A program made the position numbers and the translations under genes. 8,054 bases of DNA from Clostridiales bacterium (GTDB lineage Bacteria; Bacillota; Clostridia; Saccharofermentanales; DTU023), in NCBI GenBank assembly GCA_004556455.1, contig SFGY01000047.1, positions 1-8,054 on the forward strand, read 5' to 3'. The first letter of the stretch is position 1. Every line of letters starts with the position of its first letter. The notes beneath the pieces are model-generated. The model was not told where the DNA came from and made no database searches. It worked only from the letters and a program-made list of their open reading frames with translations. Of this stretch, positions 5,455-8,054 are shown piece after piece.

Positions 5455-5637
5455 ATGGAATATATGTCTTGCCCAGAAGCCGCAAAGAAATGGGGGATCT
5501 CTGATAGGCGCGTACAAAAGCTATGTGAGGAAAATCGCATCCCCGGGCTTTCTCGCATTGGAAATATGTGGCTGATTCCAAAGGATGCTGAAAAGCCAAT
5601 CGACCAACGTACAAAGATCGCAAGGAGAAAGAAATAG
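5455..5637 (+). CDS. Excisionase/MerR-like small HTH protein
   Basis: The 60-residue protein starts at the ATG 5455 behind a strong AAAGGAGG (5436-5443) with an 11-base spacer. Residues 5-24 (SCPEAAKKWGISDRRVQKLC) form a helix-turn-helix of the HTH_17/excisionase type. RIPGLSRIGNMWLIPKDAEKP (29-49) forms the wing that ends in the usual KDAEKP turn, and the tail is very basic (TKIARRKK). Such proteins are common on clostridial mobile elements and act as excisionases or small transcription regulators. It is alone in its transcript, divergent from mobC with the oriT candidate between, and closed by a strong terminator. Without an integrase in view, excision versus regulation of transfer genes cannot be decided. 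Confidence 0.8.
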   Translation: MEYMSCPEAAKKWGISDRRVQKLCEENRIPGLSRIGNMWLIPKDAEKPIDQRTKIARRKK

Positions 5638-5689
5638 GTATTTTCATTGCGTAATACCCATACGCACATTATAGCTGTGCAAAGCCGAC

Positions 5690-5745
5690 AAGAGAACAGG
5701 GCATCGACTTTGTATAGCAGTGTCGATGCCCTGTTCTCTTTTTTT
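5690..5745 (+). terminator. Strong Rho-independent terminator after the HTH gene
   Basis: AGAGAACAGGGCATCGAC (5691-5708) and its exact complement at 5722-5739 form an 18-bp perfect stem, 19 with the A-T pair 5690/5740, around a 13-base loop. A run of seven T follows from 5739 to 5745. The T run is only on the + side. It isolates the mobilization region from the ABC transporter genes. Confidence 0.93.
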
Positions 5746-5778
5746 CTGGCAACTCACAAAAAATATTTTCTGAAATCT

Positions 5779-5806
5779 TGTAAGGTTTTTCTCTTTGCGA
5801 AGTCAT
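5779..5806 (+). promoter_or_regulatory. Candidate ECF-sigma-like promoter for the ABC transporter
   Basis: TGTAAG (5779-5784) and GTCATA (5802-5807) are separated by 17 bases, ahead of AAGTGAACGGAG. This resembles the -35 (TGWAAC-like) and -10 (GTC) elements of extracytoplasmic-function sigma promoters often found before this kind of ABC pair. No sigma-A promoter with a proper spacer is visible, since TTGTAA to TATAAG is 22 bases. Inference by resemblance only. Confidence 0.35.
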
Positions 5807-5859
5807 ATAAGTGAACGGAGCAAAAAAGACATTTTTTCCTGTGCGCAAGGAGGCTTAGC

Positions 5860-6738
5860 ATGGAACTGAAACTTAACACGCTGACAAAAACATACGGAAA
5901 TAAGAAAGCAGTTGACAGCGTGACAGTCAATTTGACGCCGGGGGTATATGGGCTGCTCGGTCCCAATGGGGCGGGAAAAACAACGCTGATGCACATGTTA
6001 TGCGGACTTATGAAGCCGACTGTCGGAACAGTCTATTTTGACGGAACAGAAATTTCTGTCCTCAAAGAGCAATACCGAAACACTCTCGGCTTCTTGCCAC
6101 AAAACTTCGGCTATTACCCAGATTTTTCCGTCAAGCGTTTCCTTTCCTATCTCGCCTATTTGAAAGGTCTGGATCGTGGTGCCGCTACTGACAGCATCCG
6201 TGCAGTACTGGAAACGACAGGCTTAACAGACTTGGCAGACAGCAAAATCGTACAGCTTTCAGGTGGCATGCGCCAGCGTGTCGGCATTGCTCAAGCTCTT
6301 TTGAATAACCCGGATATTCTTATTCTGGACGAACCGACAGTTGGTCTTGATCCTGCGGAGCGCGTGAGATTCCGAAATCTTATAAGCTCTGTATCCTGTG
6401 GGAAAATAACGATCTTATCCACCCATATTGTCCCCGACGTTTCTTATATCGCGGATCAGATTCTGCTAATACATAACGGTAAAATCCTATATAAAGGGAC
6501 AGTTGAAATGCTCACCGAGAAAGTGCGTGGATGTGTTTGGGAGGCTATAATAGACCCTTCCCTTGCAGAGTGCATAGCTGTGCAGCACACTATCAGTAAA
6601 ATGCACCATACGCCGCAGGGGGTGAGCTTGCGCATTCTCGCAGAAAAATGTCCCTTTGAGGGAGCGCAGCCAACCTGTCCGGATCTAGAAGATGCTTATC
6701 TCTTTTATACGGGGCAGAAAGGCGGTGAAATGCTGTGA
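5860..6738 (+). CDS. ABC transporter ATP-binding protein
   Basis: The 292-residue protein starts at the ATG 5860 behind AAGGAGG (5847-5853) with a six-base spacer. All nucleotide-binding motifs are intact: Walker A GPNGAGKT (34-41), Q-loop Q81 in LPQNFG, signature LSGGM (133-137), Walker B ILILDEP (153-159) with E158, D-loop GLDP (162-165), and H-loop H189 in STHI. Residues beyond about 225 form a C-terminal extension typical of the CcmA/NatA/BcrA-like subfamily that pairs with ABC-2 permeases for drug, peptide or ion export. It is cytoplasmic, working as a dimer with the permease encoded next (GTGA four-base overlap). The substrate cannot be read from the sequence. The YYPDFSVKRFL and ERVRFRNLIS segments match a subgroup often linked to ECF sigma factors in clostridia; that link is from memory of the family. 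Confidence 0.95.
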   Translation: MELKLNTLTKTYGNKKAVDSVTVNLTPGVYGLLGPNGAGKTTLMHMLCGLMKPTVGTVYFDGTEISVLKEQYRNTLGFLPQNFGYYPDFSVKRFLSYLAYLKGLDRGAATDSIRAVLETTGLTDLADSKIVQLSGGMRQRVGIAQALLNNPDILILDEPTVGLDPAERVRFRNLISSVSCGKITILSTHIVPDVSYIADQILLIHNGKILYKGTVEMLTEKVRGCVWEAIIDPSLAECIAVQHTISKMHHTPQGVSLRILAEKCPFEGAQPTCPDLEDAYLFYTGQKGGEML

Positions 6739-7934
6739 GATATGAGCTATACAAGCTGTTTCGGAAAAAAACGATTCTGATCCTTCTTACTGTAGGACTT
6801 ATATGGTTGATTGCTGCACCGATCGTCTCCGCCATGCAATATAGCACTGTTACGGAGGACATGCAGCCATTAAAAGGCTTTGAGGCCATCCGCTATGACC
6901 GGGAGCTGCAGAACACCTATTCTGGCAGGATTCCCCTTGAGGAACTGGAAAAGCTCTGGAATGAAGCGGAGGCGATCCGCGCTGAAGTTGAAGCCGGAAA
7001 TGAAAACGCATACTGGCAGCAGTTTAACCGCTACCGCGTGATTGTGTCAGTAGGAGCACGTACTTATTATCTGCCAATGTATGTGGAGGATGCGAGGGAA
7101 TCAGGTGACCTTTCCGAGTTATATGCGGGAACGATTGAGAAATTACCCGGAGAGCACGAGCTGGTTCCCGCCGCAGACCCGGAAAGTCCCATTGTCAAAA
7201 AAGTTCTGGCAGCTTATGACCATATAGATTATCCGCTTTATGGTGCATATATGGGAGGCTGGGAGGATTTCTTTAATACAATCCCCTTTTTCTTTCAATA
7301 TGTAATCGGTCTATTGATCGTAATTGGTGTTGTACCGCTGTTCGCCGATGAAACAAGCACTGGAACAGCCGCTATTCTGCTCACAACCCGTTACGGTAAA
7401 AGCCGTATGCTTGTAAATAAAGTGATGGCTGCGATGCTCTATGCGGTTGTTCTATTCTCTATTTTTGCAATCGTTGCAATTGTTACACAACTTTGCATAT
7501 ACGGAACATCCAGCCTACCCGCAAGCATCCAGCTTATCAATCGGAAATCGCCGTATAACCTGTCCATAGGCGGTGCATTGGGCTTGTGGTTGTTGTTCGG
7601 ACTGCTGGCATCAGTCGCAGCAGCCGCAACTACAATGCTATTCTCCGCTGTGGCAAATAATGCGTTTACAGCGTTTATTCCCGCTGTACTTGCGTATATT
7701 CTCCCGTCGTTTAGTTATTCGGGATTGTCACCACTCATTCATCGCTGTATGAAACTGCTCCTTTCCGCCGTGATTGGAAATATCGACACGCTGTTTGGAG
7801 CGGCAGATTATTACAACATTTTCGGGCTGTTGGTGGAACGTAAAATACTGATCATTGTTTGCTCTGTGGTATTTGCTGTGCTATTTTCATACCTGTCGGT
7901 ATGGCTATACAGGCGTATGGAACCACAGCGCTGA
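6735..7934 (+). CDS. ABC-2 type permease with large extracytoplasmic domain
   Basis: The 399-residue protein begins with GTG at 6735, overlapping the ATPase stop by four bases, with AAAGGCGG upstream. Membrane segment 1 (about 13-33) is followed by some 150 residues outside the membrane (34-182) that are acidic and helical (LEELEKLWNEAEAIRAEVEAGNE). Five more segments lie at about 183-203, 229-252, 277-300, 302-324 and 369-389. The cytoplasmic loop ADETSTGTAAILLTTRYGKSRMLVNK (203-228 region) is the conserved ABC-2 coupling segment that contacts the ATPase. The protein forms the membrane channel for the preceding ATPase. The large outer domain may bind a substrate or an inhibitor such as an antimicrobial peptide, but this is inference. 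The start as GTG is decided by coupling and by the short cytoplasmic N-terminus YELYKLFRKK. Confidence 0.92.
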   Translation: MRYELYKLFRKKTILILLTVGLIWLIAAPIVSAMQYSTVTEDMQPLKGFEAIRYDRELQNTYSGRIPLEELEKLWNEAEAIRAEVEAGNENAYWQQFNRYRVIVSVGARTYYLPMYVEDARESGDLSELYAGTIEKLPGEHELVPAADPESPIVKKVLAAYDHIDYPLYGAYMGGWEDFFNTIPFFFQYVIGLLIVIGVVPLFADETSTGTAAILLTTRYGKSRMLVNKVMAAMLYAVVLFSIFAIVAIVTQLCIYGTSSLPASIQLINRKSPYNLSIGGALGLWLLFGLLASVAAAATTMLFSAVANNAFTAFIPAVLAYILPSFSYSGLSPLIHRCMKLLLSAVIGNIDTLFGAADYYNIFGLLVERKILIIVCSVVFAVLFSYLSVWLYRRMEPQR

Positions 7935-7961
7935 TTATAGTTTTTCCTATATTTGTTAGGG

Positions 7962-8042
7962 ATGAGCAAAACAAGTCCTAAAACAAAAGGGCGAAGAGAG
8001 AAAGAAGGCGGGGATTACCCGACCAAGAGAAAAAGCGCATAA
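7962..8042 (+). CDS. Possible 26-residue basic peptide
   Basis: An ATG at 7962 opens 26 codons (MSKTSPKTKGRREKEGGDYP..., ending TKRKSA) before a TAA, 27 bases after the permease stop. It is strongly basic and lysine/arginine-rich. The purine-rich TTAGGG before it touches the start codon, so the ribosome binding site is poor. It may be a small DNA- or RNA-binding peptide, the start of a decayed gene, or chance. I do not recognise it. Confidence 0.2.
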   Translation: MSKTSPKTKGRREKEGGDYPTKRKSA

Positions 8043-8054
8043 AAACCAGGCCCG

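Noticed and set aside
5318..5669. Minus-strand open frames of 109 and 87 codons
   Set aside because: They are shadows of the small HTH gene and its upstream region, with no ribosome binding site or family features.
5811..5858. 16-codon GTG leader frame before the ABC transporter
   Set aside because: It has no ribosome binding site of its own and no attenuator hairpin is visible, so a leader peptide is not supported.

Overview
The window reads as part of a mobilizable genetic element from a low-to-mid GC Firmicute, most likely a gut Clostridia member (Oscillospiraceae or Lachnospiraceae type). This is inferred from strong AGGAGG ribosome binding sites, dense T-tailed hairpin terminators, and clostridial-style MobC/relaxase, AbiE, XRE and ABC-2 proteins. 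No integrase, transposase, tRNA, rRNA or CRISPR array is visible, so the ends of the element are not defined here.

Layout from left to right. At 1-416 is the 3' end of a tandem-PepSY protein on the + strand. It is followed by a roughly 400-base gene-poor stretch holding a two-way terminator-like hairpin (483-523), a + strand terminator (598-641) and a doubtful minus-strand coding remnant with an in-frame TGA (515-778). From 822 to 5187 every gene is on the minus strand. Read in the direction of transcription they are mobC (5187-4858), a MOBP-type relaxase (4897-3563), an AbiEi-type antitoxin (3441-2848), an AbiEii-type nucleotidyltransferase toxin (2851-2006), a small multi-pass membrane protein (1987-1592), and a membrane-anchored XRE regulator (1466-822) behind its own candidate promoter. 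Upstream of mobC, 5222-5293 contains nested inverted repeats that are the best oriT candidate. Divergently from it, a 60-residue excisionase-like HTH protein (5455-5637) is read on the + strand and closed by a near-perfect terminator (5690-5745). The right part (5860-7934) is a two-gene ABC-2 type transporter preceded by an extracytoplasmic-function-sigma-like promoter candidate; the sigma factor itself is not in the window.

How it works together: MobC and the relaxase would nick and pilot the element from oriT using a helper conjugation machine. The AbiE pair would stabilise the element and/or give phage abortive infection. The most informative non-coding signal is upstream of abiEi. Four copies of a 15-base half-site (GACA-N4-CACATTA) form two identical 43-bp dyads exactly 54 bp apart, and the proximal dyad covers a consensus TTGACA-N17-TATAAT promoter. 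This fits the known autoregulation of AbiE by AbiEi. The AbiE operon also carries a third, tightly linked membrane-protein gene that is not part of the classical two-gene system and is the best lead for something undescribed.
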